From Beijerinckiaceae bacterium (GTDB taxonomy: Bacteria > Pseudomonadota > Alphaproteobacteria > Rhizobiales > Beijerinckiaceae), in the NCBI GenBank assembly GCA_009773635.1, contig WSYC01000004.1, positions 100,952-164,951 of the forward strand: a DNA stretch of 64,000 bases, written 5' to 3'. A model generated the notes under the pieces. It was given only the letters and a program-made list of their open reading frames with translations. It ran no database searches and was not told the DNA's origin. Below, piece by piece: positions 39,354 to 48,920 of the stretch (position 1 is its first letter; each line of letters opens with the position of its first letter). The position numbers and the translations under genes are program-made.

Positions 39354-40229
39354 TCACGCTTTCGGGAGGCGGCGCACGGTCCGGAGCGGGTTGCCCTGCC
39401 CGGCGATGCGCTCGAGTGCGCCGCCGATTTCCTCGGAAATCACCGACATCGAGAATGCGGTAGCATGGATCATCCGCCCTTCGCCCTGGCAGAGCGCGAC
39501 ATGGCCGGGCCAGAACAGCACGTCGCCGCGCTGGTAGCTTGCGGGATCGTTCGGGATGGCGAGCGCCTCGCCAAGAGCCTTTTCCTGCATGTCGCTGTCG
39601 CGCGGGGCGATCAGGCCGGCTGCATGGCAGGCGGTCTGCACAAGGCCAGAACAATCGATGCCGAGGCTCGTCTTGCCGCCCCAGAGATAGGGGATGCCGA
39701 GGAAGCGCTCGGCTTCAGCAACGGGATCGGCGGGAATGGCCTCAAGTGGTCCGAGATGCGCGCCGAACAGCCAGCCATCCGGCGTCTCGACGAACCGCTC
39801 CTCGGTCGCGAGCACCGAAACGCGCGCGCCGAACGGCAGAAACCCGAGCGGCGTCGTCTTGATGCCGGGGCCGGGGTAGAGAAAGCTCCGCAGCGCGATC
39901 ACCTGATGGGTGGCAGGCACCATCGGGCCGAGTGCGACGGCAGGCAGATAGCCGACGTAACCATCGAGCACCGCCTGACCCCAGGCCCAGTCGTCGGTGA
40001 TCTCGTAGATATCGACGAGTTCACCGCGGAGAAGTTCGGTGTCGTAGCCGAGGGCGGCATCGGACGCGCGACGCATCGGCACGCTCGGCGCAACCACCTG
40101 CAGCCGGGTGGCCTCGGCATAGCGCGGCACCTCGATGATGCCGCGCAAGGAGGCCGCAGCGAGATCGTCGCGGGCCGGAGTGATCCTGCGGTCGTAAGAT
40201 CCGGTAGTGCGAGGGGGGATGGTGTTCAT
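39354..40229 (-). CDS. NlpC/P60 family peptidase with N-terminal SH3-like domain
   Basis: A 291-residue protein without a clear signal peptide. Residues about 40-160 form two SH3-like units (YEITDDWAWGQAVLDGYVGYL, PFGARVSVLATEERFVETPDGWLF); residues 165-291 are a C40 cysteine peptidase with Cys193 in GIDCSGLVQTA, His243 in WPGHVALC and His255. Such enzymes cut gamma-D-glutamyl-meso-diaminopimelate bonds in cell-wall peptides, often in recycling. The lack of an export signal suggests cytosolic work on muropeptides or non-classical export. It lies between pepA/MarR genes and the DUF1194 gene. Confidence 0.88.
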   Translation of the reverse strand: MNTIPPRTTGSYDRRITPARDDLAAASLRGIIEVPRYAEATRLQVVAPSVPMRRASDAALGYDTELLRGELVDIYEITDDWAWGQAVLDGYVGYLPAVALGPMVPATHQVIALRSFLYPGPGIKTTPLGFLPFGARVSVLATEERFVETPDGWLFGAHLGPLEAIPADPVAEAERFLGIPYLWGGKTSLGIDCSGLVQTACHAAGLIAPRDSDMQEKALGEALAIPNDPASYQRGDVLFWPGHVALCQGEGRMIHATAFSMSVISEEIGGALERIAGQGNPLRTVRRLPKA

Positions 40230-40256
40230 TGCAGGGTCAATCCGGCCTGTGGGGGT

Positions 40257-40607
40257 TCATGGCACCAGCGTGCCGGCCCGTTCGACGATGAGATCGCCGA
40301 ATTCCTCGAGGAACAGCGCGCCGCGCACGGTGCGCTGGATGATGACATTGCGCCGGTCCGCCGGGTCACGCCGTCGGGAGACAAGATCGATCTCGCCCAT
40401 GGCATCGAGGGCGCGGGTGATCACCGGTTTCGTGACCCCGAGTTTTGTCGCCAGCCCGCGCACGGTATGCGGCGGCGGTTCGAGGTAGATGGTGAGCAGG
40501 ATCACGAGCTGCCGCGAGGTCAGGTCGATCCCGTGCCGGCGTACCATCGTCAGCCCGACTTCATGCCAGAGCCTGAGGGCCTGGATCGGCCTCAATCGAA
40601 CACTCAT
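40257..40607 (-). CDS. MarR-like winged-helix transcriptional regulator
   Basis: A 116-residue protein. The sequence SRQLVILLTIYLE, TVRGLATKLGVTKPVITRALD and a basic wing SRRRDPADRRNVIIQ make a winged helix of the MarR type, with short dimerisation helices at both ends. It is shorter than typical MarR (about 140-150), lacking most of the last helix. It sits directly upstream of the NlpC/P60 gene on the same strand (27-base gap), so it may control that gene or pepA. Ligand and targets are unknown. Confidence 0.85.
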   Translation of the reverse strand: MSVRLRPIQALRLWHEVGLTMVRRHGIDLTSRQLVILLTIYLEPPPHTVRGLATKLGVTKPVITRALDAMGEIDLVSRRRDPADRRNVIIQRTVRGALFLEEFGDLIVERAGTLVP

Positions 40608-40719
40608 GTAGGCGACGTCCCCTGCGGCGATGCCCGACCGGCCATCGTCAACCCCATCGTTTCACTACCGTATCATACCCCGGCTTTCTTTCCTAAGTGC
40701 CGCGGGAAGAAACTTTTGT

Positions 40720-42117
40720 CTATTTTTCACGCGCAGCTTTCTGGTTTGCCCGCGCCATGAGCAGCGCCGCGACGAGGCGCGCAGCCTGCGGTTCCCCCCC
40801 TTCTGGCCGACCTGGCTTCGCCGAGGGAACCCAGCCGTAAATATCGAAATGCACATAGCTTTTCGTTTCCGTCACGAAGCGCTTGAGGAAGAGTGCCGCC
40901 GTTACGGAGCCAGCGAAACCTCCCGCACCGACGTTGTTCATGTCAGCGCTTTTCGAGTCGAGCATCGATTGGTAGGGCGTCCAGAGTGGCAGCCGCCAGA
41001 CGGGATCATTCTCGGCAAGACCCGTCGCGGCGATCTCGCCTGCCAGCGTCTCGTCATCGGTGAAGAAGGGTGGCAGGTCCGGGCCCAGCGCCACGCGTGC
41101 GGCACCGGTGAGGGTCGCGAAATCAAACAAGAGATCCGGCTTGTCCTCATCGGCAAGCGCCAGCGCATCGGCGAGGATCAGCCGCCCCTCTGCATCCGTA
41201 TTGCCGATCTCGACCGAAATCCCCTTGCGGGAGGGGTAGATATCACCCGGCCGGAACGCGCCGCCCGCGACCGAATTCTCGACGATGGGGAGAATGACGC
41301 GCAGGTTGATGTTGGCCCCAAGGCTCATGAGGATATCTGCTGCCGTCAGCGCAGTTGCCGCGCCGCCCATGTCTTTTTTCATCAGCAGCATCGAGCTGTC
41401 CGGCTTCAGGTTGAGGCCGCCGGTATCGAACACCACGCCCTTGCCGACGAGCGTCACCTTCGGGGCCTTCCTGTCGCCCCAGCGGAACTCGATCAGCCGT
41501 GGCGGCACCAGTGATGCCCGGCCGACGGCATGGATCAGCGGGAAATTCTGCTTGAGCAGGTCATCGCCAATGATCTCGGTGATTTCCGCGCCGTGCTTCC
41601 TAGCAAGCGCGCGGGCGGCAGCCGCGAGATCGGCGGTGGTGAGGTCGTTCGCAGGGGTGTTGATGAGATCGCGTCCGGCGCAAACTGCCCGCGCGATGGT
41701 TTCGGTCGCCGGGGCATCGCAGCCATCCGGCGCGTCCAGTGTGACGGCATTGGTCTCGCCGGTCTTGTAGCGCGCGAAGCGATAGCGGCCGAGCAGGAAG
41801 CCGAGGTAGGCGGTTGCCGGGTTCGCGAGCGCGCCGACGAGCCGATAGCGCCCGGCGGGCAGATCGGTTGCAAGTTTGCCGGTCAGGAAGGGGGTATCTG
41901 CGAGGCTCGCGTCGCTGCCCGTCCCGAACAGCACGCTGGCAATTGCGCCAGTGGGGCCGGGCAGGGGCAGAATCCGGCCGGATTTCGGTTGGAACCCGCT
42001 CGCCTCCGCAAAAGCGCGCGCGGTGGGGTCGAGCGTCGCGGGCAGGGTTTTCCAGCTTGCCTCGCTCACGAGAAGGATCGGGGTCGAGGCTGTCGGGGCA
42101 GAAACCTTCGCGGGCAT
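40720..42117 (-). CDS. pepA: M17 family leucyl aminopeptidase
   Basis: A 465-residue zinc peptidase. The C-terminal catalytic domain has LVGKGVVFDTGGLNLKP (lysine and Asp ligands), MKKDMGGAA and the family signature NTDAEGRLILADAL; the N-terminal ADP-ribose-binding-like domain is divergent, as in the PepB/PepA-like rhizobial enzymes. It removes N-terminal residues from peptides and helps protein turnover. Length is close to the family norm. It is convergent with no neighbour; tadD diverges from it across a 180-bp region with TTAA motifs. Confidence 0.93.
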   Translation of the reverse strand: MPAKVSAPTASTPILLVSEASWKTLPATLDPTARAFAEASGFQPKSGRILPLPGPTGAIASVLFGTGSDASLADTPFLTGKLATDLPAGRYRLVGALANPATAYLGFLLGRYRFARYKTGETNAVTLDAPDGCDAPATETIARAVCAGRDLINTPANDLTTADLAAAARALARKHGAEITEIIGDDLLKQNFPLIHAVGRASLVPPRLIEFRWGDRKAPKVTLVGKGVVFDTGGLNLKPDSSMLLMKKDMGGAATALTAADILMSLGANINLRVILPIVENSVAGGAFRPGDIYPSRKGISVEIGNTDAEGRLILADALALADEDKPDLLFDFATLTGAARVALGPDLPPFFTDDETLAGEIAATGLAENDPVWRLPLWTPYQSMLDSKSADMNNVGAGGFAGSVTAALFLKRFVTETKSYVHFDIYGWVPSAKPGRPEGGEPQAARLVAALLMARANQKAAREK

Positions 42118-42160
42118 GGGCTGTGCTTTCCGGGTGAATCAGGTCGGGGATGTCGCAGCA

Positions 42161-42175
42161 TTAACGCCTGATTAG
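42161..42175 (+). promoter_or_regulatory. Candidate CtrA-type site upstream of tadD (one mismatch)
   Basis: TTAA-CGCCTGA-TTAG resembles the CtrA consensus TTAA-N7-TTAA with one mismatch, and another TTAA follows at 42178. It lies about 120 bases before tadD and about 45 before pepA. CtrA control of Tad pili is known in Caulobacter, but such AT-rich matches are weak evidence alone. Confidence 0.3.
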
Positions 42176-42297
42176 GGTTAACGAGTTATTCCTGTGGGGT
42201 GAAGCGGCGACAGGGCACCCCTGCTCGAATTCGGCGGCGACCGGACTTTCTGATCCGGCCCCTGCCGATCCTGCCCCCGCCTCGACAGGACAGGATC

Positions 42298-43161
42298 ATG
42301 CCGAGCACCACCAAGACGTTCCGAACCAGCGCCTTTGCCGGCGCTTCCCGCCTCGCCCTGCTGGCGGCCGTTCTTGGCGGCTGCCTTGCGCTCGGCGGGT
42401 GCGGCAACCGGTTGCAGCAATTCACGGGGTCTCTCGGGGATCTCGGACGGAGCGGGGCCACGGAAACCCGGACGGACCCGATCGCCGATCTCGCGCGTCG
42501 CTATGACGCCAAGCCCGGCGAGAAGCGCGTCTCGCTGGACTATGCTGCGGCGCTGCGCGCCAACGGCCAGCACCCGCAGGCGGTCGCGGTGCTCCAGCGC
42601 GCCTCCATCGTCAATGTCGGGGATCGCGATGTCGCGGCAGCCTATGGCAAGGCGCTGGCGGATATCGGCCGGCTTGAAGAGGCCAGCCAGGTTCTGGCGC
42701 AGGCCCATTCCGAGGATCGCCCGAACTGGCGCGTGCTCTCGACGCTCGGCTCGATCGCGGACCAGACCGGCGATCACGCCCGCGCCCGCGATCTCTACAC
42801 CCGCGCGCTCCAGATCGCGCCGAACGAGCCTTCGGTGCTGAACAATCTCGGGCTCTCCTATGTGCTTACGAAGGAGCTGGCCAAGGCCGAGGAGACCTTG
42901 CGCAAAGCCGTGAGCCAGCCCGGCGCCGATCCGCGCATTCAGGCCAATCTCGATCTTGCGCTGAAGCTGCAAAACCAGCACCCGGCCCGGTCCGGCACCG
43001 CGCCGGCTCTCACGGCTGCGGCTGCGCCGGTTCCTGCTGTCGGGGCACCGGGAGCACGCCCGCGCAGTGTGTCGACAACCGGGTCGCTCTGGCGAGCCCC
43101 GCAGGCTGAAATGAAAGCCCCGCCGGCAGCGGTGAAAGCACCGCAGGCCACAACGGAATAA
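42298..43161 (+). CDS. tadD: Tad pilus lipoprotein TadD (TPR protein)
   Basis: A 287-residue lipoprotein: signal peptide SRLALLAAVLGGC with a lipobox, then four or five tetratricopeptide repeats (for example VSLDYAAALRANGQHPQAVAV, AAYGKALADIGRLEEASQV, ARARDLYTRALQIAPNEPSV, NNLGLSYVLTKELAKAEETL), and a proline/alanine-rich tail of about 60 residues. TadD is thought to help assemble or target the secretin. The ATG at 42298 has AGGA upstream and starts the signal peptide. It faces tadC on the opposite strand, unlike the usual operon order, with a shared terminator. Confidence 0.88.
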   Translation: MPSTTKTFRTSAFAGASRLALLAAVLGGCLALGGCGNRLQQFTGSLGDLGRSGATETRTDPIADLARRYDAKPGEKRVSLDYAAALRANGQHPQAVAVLQRASIVNVGDRDVAAAYGKALADIGRLEEASQVLAQAHSEDRPNWRVLSTLGSIADQTGDHARARDLYTRALQIAPNEPSVLNNLGLSYVLTKELAKAEETLRKAVSQPGADPRIQANLDLALKLQNQHPARSGTAPALTAAAAPVPAVGAPGARPRSVSTTGSLWRAPQAEMKAPPAAVKAPQATTE

Positions 43162-43177
43162 GCGCGCGCTCCGAAAA

Positions 43178-43217
43178 ACAAAAAGGCCAGCGTCCTCCCG
43201 GGATCGCTGGCTTTTTC
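43178..43217. terminator. Bidirectional rho-independent terminator between tadD and tadC
   Basis: GCCAGCG/CGCTGGC with a 12-base loop, flanked by AAAAAG on one side and CTTTTT on the other, sits between two convergent genes and can end both transcripts. Confidence 0.88.
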
Positions 43218-43253
43218 ATGCGGTGAAACCGGCGCGATCCCGTCTTGCGGCGA

Positions 43254-44237
43254 TCATTTCCACTTGAAGATCTGGATCAGCGCCGGCGTCAGGATGACGA
43301 TGAACAGTGCCGGCATGAAGAACACGATCATCGGCACCGTGAGTTTCGGCGGCAGTGAGGCCGCCTTCTTTTCGGCGGCGGTCATGCGCTGGTCGCGGCT
43401 TTCCTGTGCGAGAACGCGCAAGGCCTGCCCGAGCGGCGTGCCGTAGCGCTCCGCCTGGATCAGCACGGTTGTTACGGATTTGATGTTGTCGAGGCCGGTG
43501 CGTTTGCCGAGGTTTTCATAGGCGAGGCGACGATCCGGCAGGTAAGACAGTTCCGCCGTGGTCAGCGCCATTTCCTCCGCCATCGGCACCGAGGACGAGC
43601 CGATTTCGGTCGAGACCTTGCGGAAGGCGTGCTCGATGGACATACCGGATTCGACACAGATCAGCAGGAGATCGAGCGCATCGGGAAACGCGCGCCGCAT
43701 CGAGGCCTGCCGCTTCGAAGTGATGTTGGAGAGGTAGATTTCCGGCAGTTTGATGCCGATGTAGGCTGCGAAAATCACAGCGCCGACCCGGGCGCCGATC
43801 GGCAACCCGAAGCCGTTGTTGAGCACGAGGTAGAAGATCGCCAGCAGGATAAGGCCGATCGGCGCGACGAGGCGCGCGAGCAGGAAAGCCGTTTCGGCCT
43901 TGGGGCCACGCAGACCGGCGCGCATCAGCCGCTCGGTCGAGGTTTCGGAATTCAGCCATTTGGCGAGATTGAAACGCTCGACGATCTGCTTGGCCATTGC
44001 GCCCGGTGAGGAGCGCAAGGTCGGCTTTGCGCCCTGCTTGCCCTGATTGTTCAGCCGCTCGCGTTCGCGGGCGCGGATGCGGTCGCGTTCGAGGGCGACC
44101 GAATTCATCCGCTCCTTCATCTCGTTGCGTTCGAGCAGGGGCAGGCCGATGGTGACGATGGTCGCCGACACCGCCACCGCGGTCAGCACCGAAGCGATGA
44201 ACTGGCCATCCGTGAGTTTGTCGATGAGCCCGCTCAT
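43254..44237 (-). CDS. tadC: Type II/IV secretion inner-membrane platform protein TadC
   Basis: A 327-residue GspF-type platform protein for Flp pilus assembly. It has an N-terminal helix (ASVLTAVAVSATIVTIGLPLL), a charged cytoplasmic segment, a middle pair of helices, the conserved GspF domain (AFPDALDLLLICVESGMSIEHAFRK, AERYGTPLGQALRVLAQESR) and a C-terminal helix ending VFFMPALFIVILTPALIQIF. It partners TadB in the inner membrane, linked to the CpaF ATPase. It is the last gene of the minus-strand unit, 9 bases after tadB, and ends at the bidirectional terminator. Confidence 0.95.
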   Translation of the reverse strand: MSGLIDKLTDGQFIASVLTAVAVSATIVTIGLPLLERNEMKERMNSVALERDRIRARERERLNNQGKQGAKPTLRSSPGAMAKQIVERFNLAKWLNSETSTERLMRAGLRGPKAETAFLLARLVAPIGLILLAIFYLVLNNGFGLPIGARVGAVIFAAYIGIKLPEIYLSNITSKRQASMRRAFPDALDLLLICVESGMSIEHAFRKVSTEIGSSSVPMAEEMALTTAELSYLPDRRLAYENLGKRTGLDNIKSVTTVLIQAERYGTPLGQALRVLAQESRDQRMTAAEKKAASLPPKLTVPMIVFFMPALFIVILTPALIQIFKWK

Positions 44238-44246
44238 TGCGCCACC

Positions 44247-45215
44247 TCAGATATCGAAGTTGATCATGTTGCGCATCGTGAGGATGCCCACACCCATGAT
44301 GGCAACACAGGCTCCGAGACCGATCTGGCCGGCCTTGGTCGTCCAGAGCAGCGAGATGTAATCGGGGCTGCCCATGTACACGAGGCTGCCGACGAGAAAG
44401 GGCAGGGCGCCGATGATCATCGCCGAGGATTTTGCCTCCATGCTCATCGCATCGACCTTGTCGCGCAGCTTGCGCCGGTCGCGGATGACCTTGGACAGGT
44501 TCATCAGGATCTCGCCGAGATTGCCGCCGGATTTCGCCTGGATCTGGATGACGATGGCGAAGAAATTCACCTCCGACAGCGGCACGCGCTCGTAGATTTT
44601 CTCGCAGGCATCCCCGATGGCGATGCCCATCGTCTGCGATTCCACCACCGAGCGGAACTCGGACTTCAGCGGGTCCCTCGCCTCGGTCGCGATCAGGCGA
44701 AAGCAATCGTTGAGCGGCAGACCGGATTTGATGCCGCGGACAATTGCCTCGATGGCATTGGGGAATTCCTCGATGAACTTCTTCTGGCGCTTCTTGGCCA
44801 TCCGCGTGAGGTTCCAGCGTGGGAGGCCGAAACCGCCGACAACCAGCCCGCCCAGCGCGAGAATCGGCTGGCGGGTGATGAGGAGCAGCGCCATCGCCAG
44901 AACAAGCGCGCAGCCGATCGAGATGAAGATGAAGGTCTTGCGCGTCCAGGCAACGCCGGCCTGTTCGAAGCGCTGCTCGAGCGTCAGCTTGACGGCCTTC
45001 TGGCGCTGTTCGAGCTCCTTCAGCGATTCCGCGATCTGCTTGCGGCGGGTGCCGGTTTCCTCGATCGCCTTGCGGCGCGCCCGCGAATCCGAGAGCGCGG
45101 CCTGGCGCTTCTCGGCCCGGTTGGCTCCGGAGAGAATCGGCTCCAGAAACGCCACGCCAAGACCGCCTACCGCGAGGAAGGCAAGACCGGCGACAAGGAG
45201 TTGCTGCATGTCCAT
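44247..45215 (-). CDS. tadB: Inner-membrane platform protein TadB
   Basis: A 322-residue GspF-family protein, partner of TadC. Helices at the start (LLVAGLAFLAVGGLGVAFL), two in the middle (FIFISIGCALVLAMALLLI, ILALGGLVVGGFG) and at the end (GLGACVAIMGVGILTM) frame the cytoplasmic domain EEFPNAIEAIVRGIKSGLPL, followed by FFAIVIQIQAKSGGNLGEIL. A coiled-coil, lysine/glutamate-rich segment lies near residues 35-80. It starts 3 bases after the cpaF stop, so it is co-translated with the ATPase. Confidence 0.95.
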   Translation of the reverse strand: MDMQQLLVAGLAFLAVGGLGVAFLEPILSGANRAEKRQAALSDSRARRKAIEETGTRRKQIAESLKELEQRQKAVKLTLEQRFEQAGVAWTRKTFIFISIGCALVLAMALLLITRQPILALGGLVVGGFGLPRWNLTRMAKKRQKKFIEEFPNAIEAIVRGIKSGLPLNDCFRLIATEARDPLKSEFRSVVESQTMGIAIGDACEKIYERVPLSEVNFFAIVIQIQAKSGGNLGEILMNLSKVIRDRRKLRDKVDAMSMEAKSSAMIIGALPFLVGSLVYMGSPDYISLLWTTKAGQIGLGACVAIMGVGILTMRNMINFDI

Positions 45216-45218
45216 CGG

Positions 45219-46709
45219 CTATGCCACCCGCTCGTCTTTGACCTCGGCCGCGTCGAGCGCTGCTGCAAGGCGCTTGTCCTCGCCGTAATAGCGCGCACGT
45301 TCCCAGAAGCGGGGCCGGCCGATGCCGGTGGATTTATGCCGGCCGATGATGCGGCCGTTCGCATCCTCGCCCTGCATTTCGAACACGAACAGATCCTGCG
45401 TTGTCACGACATCGCCTTCCATGCCCATGACTTCGGTGATGTGGGTGATGCGGCGCGAACCATCGCGCAGGCGCTGGGCCTGGATGATGACATCGACCGA
45501 GGAGGTGATCATCTCGCGCACGGTTTTCGGGGGCAGCGAGTAGCCGCCCATGGCGATCATCGCTTCCATACGCGCAAGGCATTCACGCGGGGAGTTGGCG
45601 TGGATCGTGCCCATCGAGCCGTCATGGCCGGTGTTCATCGCCTGCAGGAGATCGAACACCTCGGGGCCGCGGACTTCGCCGACGATGATGCGTTCGGGGC
45701 GCATACGCAGGCAGTTCTTGACGAGATCGCGCATCGTCACCGCGCCCTGACCCTCGAGGTTCGGCGGGCGGGTTTCGAGGCGCACCACATGCGCCTGCTG
45801 GAGCTGGAGTTCCGCCGCGTCCTCGCAGGTGATGACGCGTTCATCGTCGTCGATATAGTTCGTCAGGCAGTTGAGCAGCGTCGTCTTGCCCGAGCCGGTG
45901 CCGCCGGAAATGACGACATTGCAGCGGACACGGCCGATGATCTTGAGAACTTCGGCACCTTCGGGCGAGATCGCGCCGAACTTGACGATCTGGTCGAGCG
46001 TCAGCTTGTCCTTCTTGAATTTGCGGATCGTGAGCGCCGCGCCGTCGATAGCGAGCGGCGGCGCGATCACGTTGACGCGGGAGCCGTCGAGCAGGCGCGC
46101 GTCGCAGATCGGCGAGCTTTCGTCCACGCGGCGGCCGACCTGGCTGACGATGCGCTGGCAGATGTTGATGAGCTGCGCGTTGTCGCGGAAGCGGATGTTG
46201 GTGAGCTGGATCTTGCCGTTGGTTTCGATGAAGGTCCGGTCGGCGCCATTGACCATGATATCCGCGATATCATCGCGCGCGAGCAGCGGTTCAAGCGGGC
46301 CGAAGCCCAGCACGTCGTTGCAGATGTCGTCGAGCATGTCTTCCTGCTCGGCGATCGACATCGCGACGTTTTTCAGCGCGAGAATTTCGGTGATGACATC
46401 ACGCAGCTCGTCGCGCGCGCTGGCGGTATCGAGTTTGGCAAGCTGGCTGAGATCGATCGACTCGATCATCGCACCAAAGATCATGCTCTTGGTCTGGTAA
46501 TACTGGTCCGAGCGCGTCGCAGCCGCCTGAACCGGAGCCGGGGCCTGCTGGCGAACAGCGACGAGCGGAGCCTGCGCGGCACGCACCTCCTCACGCCGCG
46601 GCTCGGCAGCAACGGTCTGAAACGCAGGGGCCGCTGCCGCTGTCGCCGCGGAAGCTGCCACTTTTGCCGGGCCCGTGCCCTGTCCGATTGTCGTTCGTTT
46701 TCCGAACAT
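45219..46709 (-). CDS. cpaF: Tad/CpaF pilus assembly ATPase
   Basis: A 496-residue GspE/PilT-like ATPase that powers Flp pilus assembly (and in Caulobacter also retraction). A disordered Ala/Pro-rich N terminus is followed by the domain with [17 protein letters not shown], then Walker [17 protein letters not shown] near 270, Asp box and [19 protein letters not shown] (Walker B), and the His box [21 protein letters not shown] region [15 protein letters not shown]. The ATG at 46709 fits the family start MFGKR. In an operon with cpaE before it and tadB after. Confidence 0.97.
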   Translation of the reverse strand: MFGKRTTIGQGTGPAKVAASAATAAAAPAFQTVAAEPRREEVRAAQAPLVAVRQQAPAPVQAAATRSDQYYQTKSMIFGAMIESIDLSQLAKLDTASARDELRDVITEILALKNVAMSIAEQEDMLDDICNDVLGFGPLEPLLARDDIADIMVNGADRTFIETNGKIQLTNIRFRDNAQLINICQRIVSQVGRRVDESSPICDARLLDGSRVNVIAPPLAIDGAALTIRKFKKDKLTLDQIVKFGAISPEGAEVLKIIGRVRCNVVISGGTGSGKTTLLNCLTNYIDDDERVITCEDAAELQLQQAHVVRLETRPPNLEGQGAVTMRDLVKNCLRMRPERIIVGEVRGPEVFDLLQAMNTGHDGSMGTIHANSPRECLARMEAMIAMGGYSLPPKTVREMITSSVDVIIQAQRLRDGSRRITHITEVMGMEGDVVTTQDLFVFEMQGEDANGRIIGRHKSTGIGRPRFWERARYYGEDKRLAAALDAAEVKDERVA

Positions 46710-46767
46710 ATCCGTCCTCGTTGTCCGATCCGCCCTTCGCCGTCAAAGGCCGTTCCGGGTGGAACCG

Positions 46768-48006
46768 CTAGGCGGCTTTCGACTTGCCAGTCTTGCCCGA
46801 CAGCTTTTCACGCAGCGTCGAGATCAGCGATTTCTTGCTTTGCTTGGCTTCCTGCCGGCCCATCAGGGCCTTCGCCATCTCAAGGAATGCTTCCTGAGCT
46901 TTGGATTTCGGCTGTATCTCCGAGATCATCTGCCCATTGTTGTTTGCAGTTCCGAAAAGATTTGCATCAAAAGCGAAGGATGCGAGCGGTTCGCAGTCCA
47001 GCGCCTTTGCAAATTCCGGCGACGCGATCTCCGGCCGCTTCGGCAGCCCGACCTGGCTGAGAACAAGGCGCGGGCGCGGATCGTTGGGGCGGGCGAGCGT
47101 GAGCGTGTCGATGAGGTTCTTGGCGTTGCGCAGGTTGGCGAGGTCCGGCGCGGCAACGACGACGATTTCATCGGAGCGGATGAGAATATTGCGCGTCCAG
47201 CCGGTCCACATATGCGGGACATCGAACACGATGGCCGGCACCGTCGCACGCAGGGCATCCGTCACCGGTTCGAAGGTCTCGATGCTGAAATCATAGATGC
47301 GCTCGAGGCTGGAGGGGGCCGCCATCAGGTTGAGCTGGGGACCGCAGCGCGAAAGCAGCCGCTCGATCATGTTGACGTCGACGCGGGCCGGGTCGAACGC
47401 GGCTTCCATGATACCTTGCGGCGGGTCCTGGTTGAAATCGAGCCCGGCGGTGCCGAACGGCAGATCGAGATCGACGATCACGGTTTCGACTTCAAGGTCC
47501 CCCGCGATCGTATGCGCGAGATTGTGCGCGATGGTCGATGCGCCGACGCCCCCCTTGGCGCCGATGACCGCAATCGACCGCCCGACGGGCTTCGCCGTCG
47601 GGTTCGAAAAAATTTCCGACAGCGCCTGGATGAAGCCGATGACATCAATCGGTGCCACGAGATATTCGCTGACCCCGCGCCGCATCAGCTCGCGGTAGAG
47701 CTGCACGTCATTGACGTGGCCGATCACGACCACACGCGTGCCTTCGTCGCAATAACCCGCGAGTTCATCGAGATGGCCCAGGAGGCCGTGCCCGTCGCTC
47801 ACCGTTTCGATAACGATGACATTCGGCGTCGGCGCGTCGCGGTAGGCTTCGACGGCGGCGGCGACGCCGCCGGCCTGAACACGCAGGTTCGCCTTCGCCA
47901 TCCGGCGATCGTGGCTCGCCTCTTCCACCACCGCCACGACCTGGCTGGTTTCGGAAAAGACCTGGATCGCCACATGGGGCAAGGGAGCAACTGTGCTCTC
48001 CGACAT
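46768..48006 (-). CDS. cpaE: Pilus localisation ATPase CpaE/TadZ
   Basis: A 412-residue MinD/ParA-related protein that positions the pilus at the pole. The N-terminal part (about 15-125) resembles a receiver domain without phosphorylation Asp; the C-terminal part has the deviant Walker A GAKGGVGASTIAHNLAH, the VIVDLDLPFGTAGLDFN loop and a later VFDVPHMW segment. The ATG at 48006 follows a GGAGG ribosome site. It is 61 bases upstream of cpaF and 120 bases after cpaD; the 120-bp gap carries a 13-bp direct repeat (48025-48037 and 48061-48073). Confidence 0.93.
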   Translation of the reverse strand: MSESTVAPLPHVAIQVFSETSQVVAVVEEASHDRRMAKANLRVQAGGVAAAVEAYRDAPTPNVIVIETVSDGHGLLGHLDELAGYCDEGTRVVVIGHVNDVQLYRELMRRGVSEYLVAPIDVIGFIQALSEIFSNPTAKPVGRSIAVIGAKGGVGASTIAHNLAHTIAGDLEVETVIVDLDLPFGTAGLDFNQDPPQGIMEAAFDPARVDVNMIERLLSRCGPQLNLMAAPSSLERIYDFSIETFEPVTDALRATVPAIVFDVPHMWTGWTRNILIRSDEIVVVAAPDLANLRNAKNLIDTLTLARPNDPRPRLVLSQVGLPKRPEIASPEFAKALDCEPLASFAFDANLFGTANNNGQMISEIQPKSKAQEAFLEMAKALMGRQEAKQSKKSLISTLREKLSGKTGKSKAA

Positions 48007-48126
48007 CGTCAACCTCCGGTGATCATCCTGCCGCACCGGTTGGGCGGCGGGGTTACGTCGATCCTGCCGCACCCGGGGGCGCGGCGGGGGTGAGCGCGAA
48101 CGGCTCGGGAAGTGGCGCGCATCAGC

Positions 48127-48837
48127 TTATTGCTGCGCTTCCTTGACCTTCGCATCGTCCTTGCGCCAGTTCGTCGAGGGGTCCTGATCCTTGCGGAGCG
48201 CCTCGATATCCTTCGTCCGCTTGACCGTATCGACCGGGCCTTCCGTGCGCGGACGGATGAGATCGATCGGGTCAGCAACCTGTGCCGCCAGCATCGTCTG
48301 ATAGGCGCAGCCCAGGTTGTGGTGCGGGCGGTTCTGCCAGGTGTCGAGATCCTTTGCGCCCGCGAGATCGGAGGGCCAGAGGCCGCATTCGCTGGCAACT
48401 TTCGCCTGAAGCTTGAGGAAACTCAGCCGGACGGGGGCCGCCCCCTGGTGCGGATCGCTCTGGTAGTGCGTCACCTGAAGCGGTGCCCGCACACCGGCGG
48501 CAGCCAGCGCGGAGCGCACGGCGGAAAGCGTATGGTGACCGCCGGGTCCCGAAGGCACGGCGGCGCTGATATAGCCCCGGCCGTTGCGATGATACTCGCG
48601 GCCGAAATCGGCGACATCGAGCTGCTGACGGCGATCAAGCTGGCGGCCGGTATCGAAGATGTCGAGGTGCTGGACCGTATCCGCGATCTTGATGGGGTGG
48701 CGCTGGTCGTACTCGTCCGGCGCGAAGGCTTTCTGCGTCGGCCGCAGCGTCGTGCAGCCGGCCAGCGCAAGGCCGGCAACGAGGCTTGCCATGAGCGGAG
48801 CGAGGCGCTTGCGGGCTGGGTTTTCGCTACCGGGCAT
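48127..48837 (-). CDS. cpaD: Pilus assembly lipoprotein CpaD
   Basis: A 236-residue outer-membrane-associated lipoprotein of Tad pili. The signal peptide ends with lipobox ASLVAGLALAGC; the CpaD domain follows: DEYDQRHPIKIADTVQHLDIF, then GGHHTLSAVRSALAAAGV and ASECGLWPSDLAG (paired Cys with GCAYQTMLAAQVADPIDLIRPR). The ATG at 48837 has AGGAG upstream; longer in-frame starts would disturb the signal peptide. Transcribed with cpaC upstream and cpaE downstream. Confidence 0.92.
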   Translation of the reverse strand: MPGSENPARKRLAPLMASLVAGLALAGCTTLRPTQKAFAPDEYDQRHPIKIADTVQHLDIFDTGRQLDRRQQLDVADFGREYHRNGRGYISAAVPSGPGGHHTLSAVRSALAAAGVRAPLQVTHYQSDPHQGAAPVRLSFLKLQAKVASECGLWPSDLAGAKDLDTWQNRPHHNLGCAYQTMLAAQVADPIDLIRPRTEGPVDTVKRTKDIEALRKDQDPSTNWRKDDAKVKEAQQ

Positions 48838-48920
48838 GTCGGGTACTCCTTGAACGGGGTCGGCGGCGAAACTGCCGCCGGAACTGGCTTGGGGCGGGGT
48901 GAGACGCGGCATCGGCATCC

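Noticed and set aside
48025..48073. 13-bp direct repeat ATCCTGCCGCACC before cpaE
   Set aside because: Short, GC-rich and only two copies; could be chance, and no regulator is known for it.
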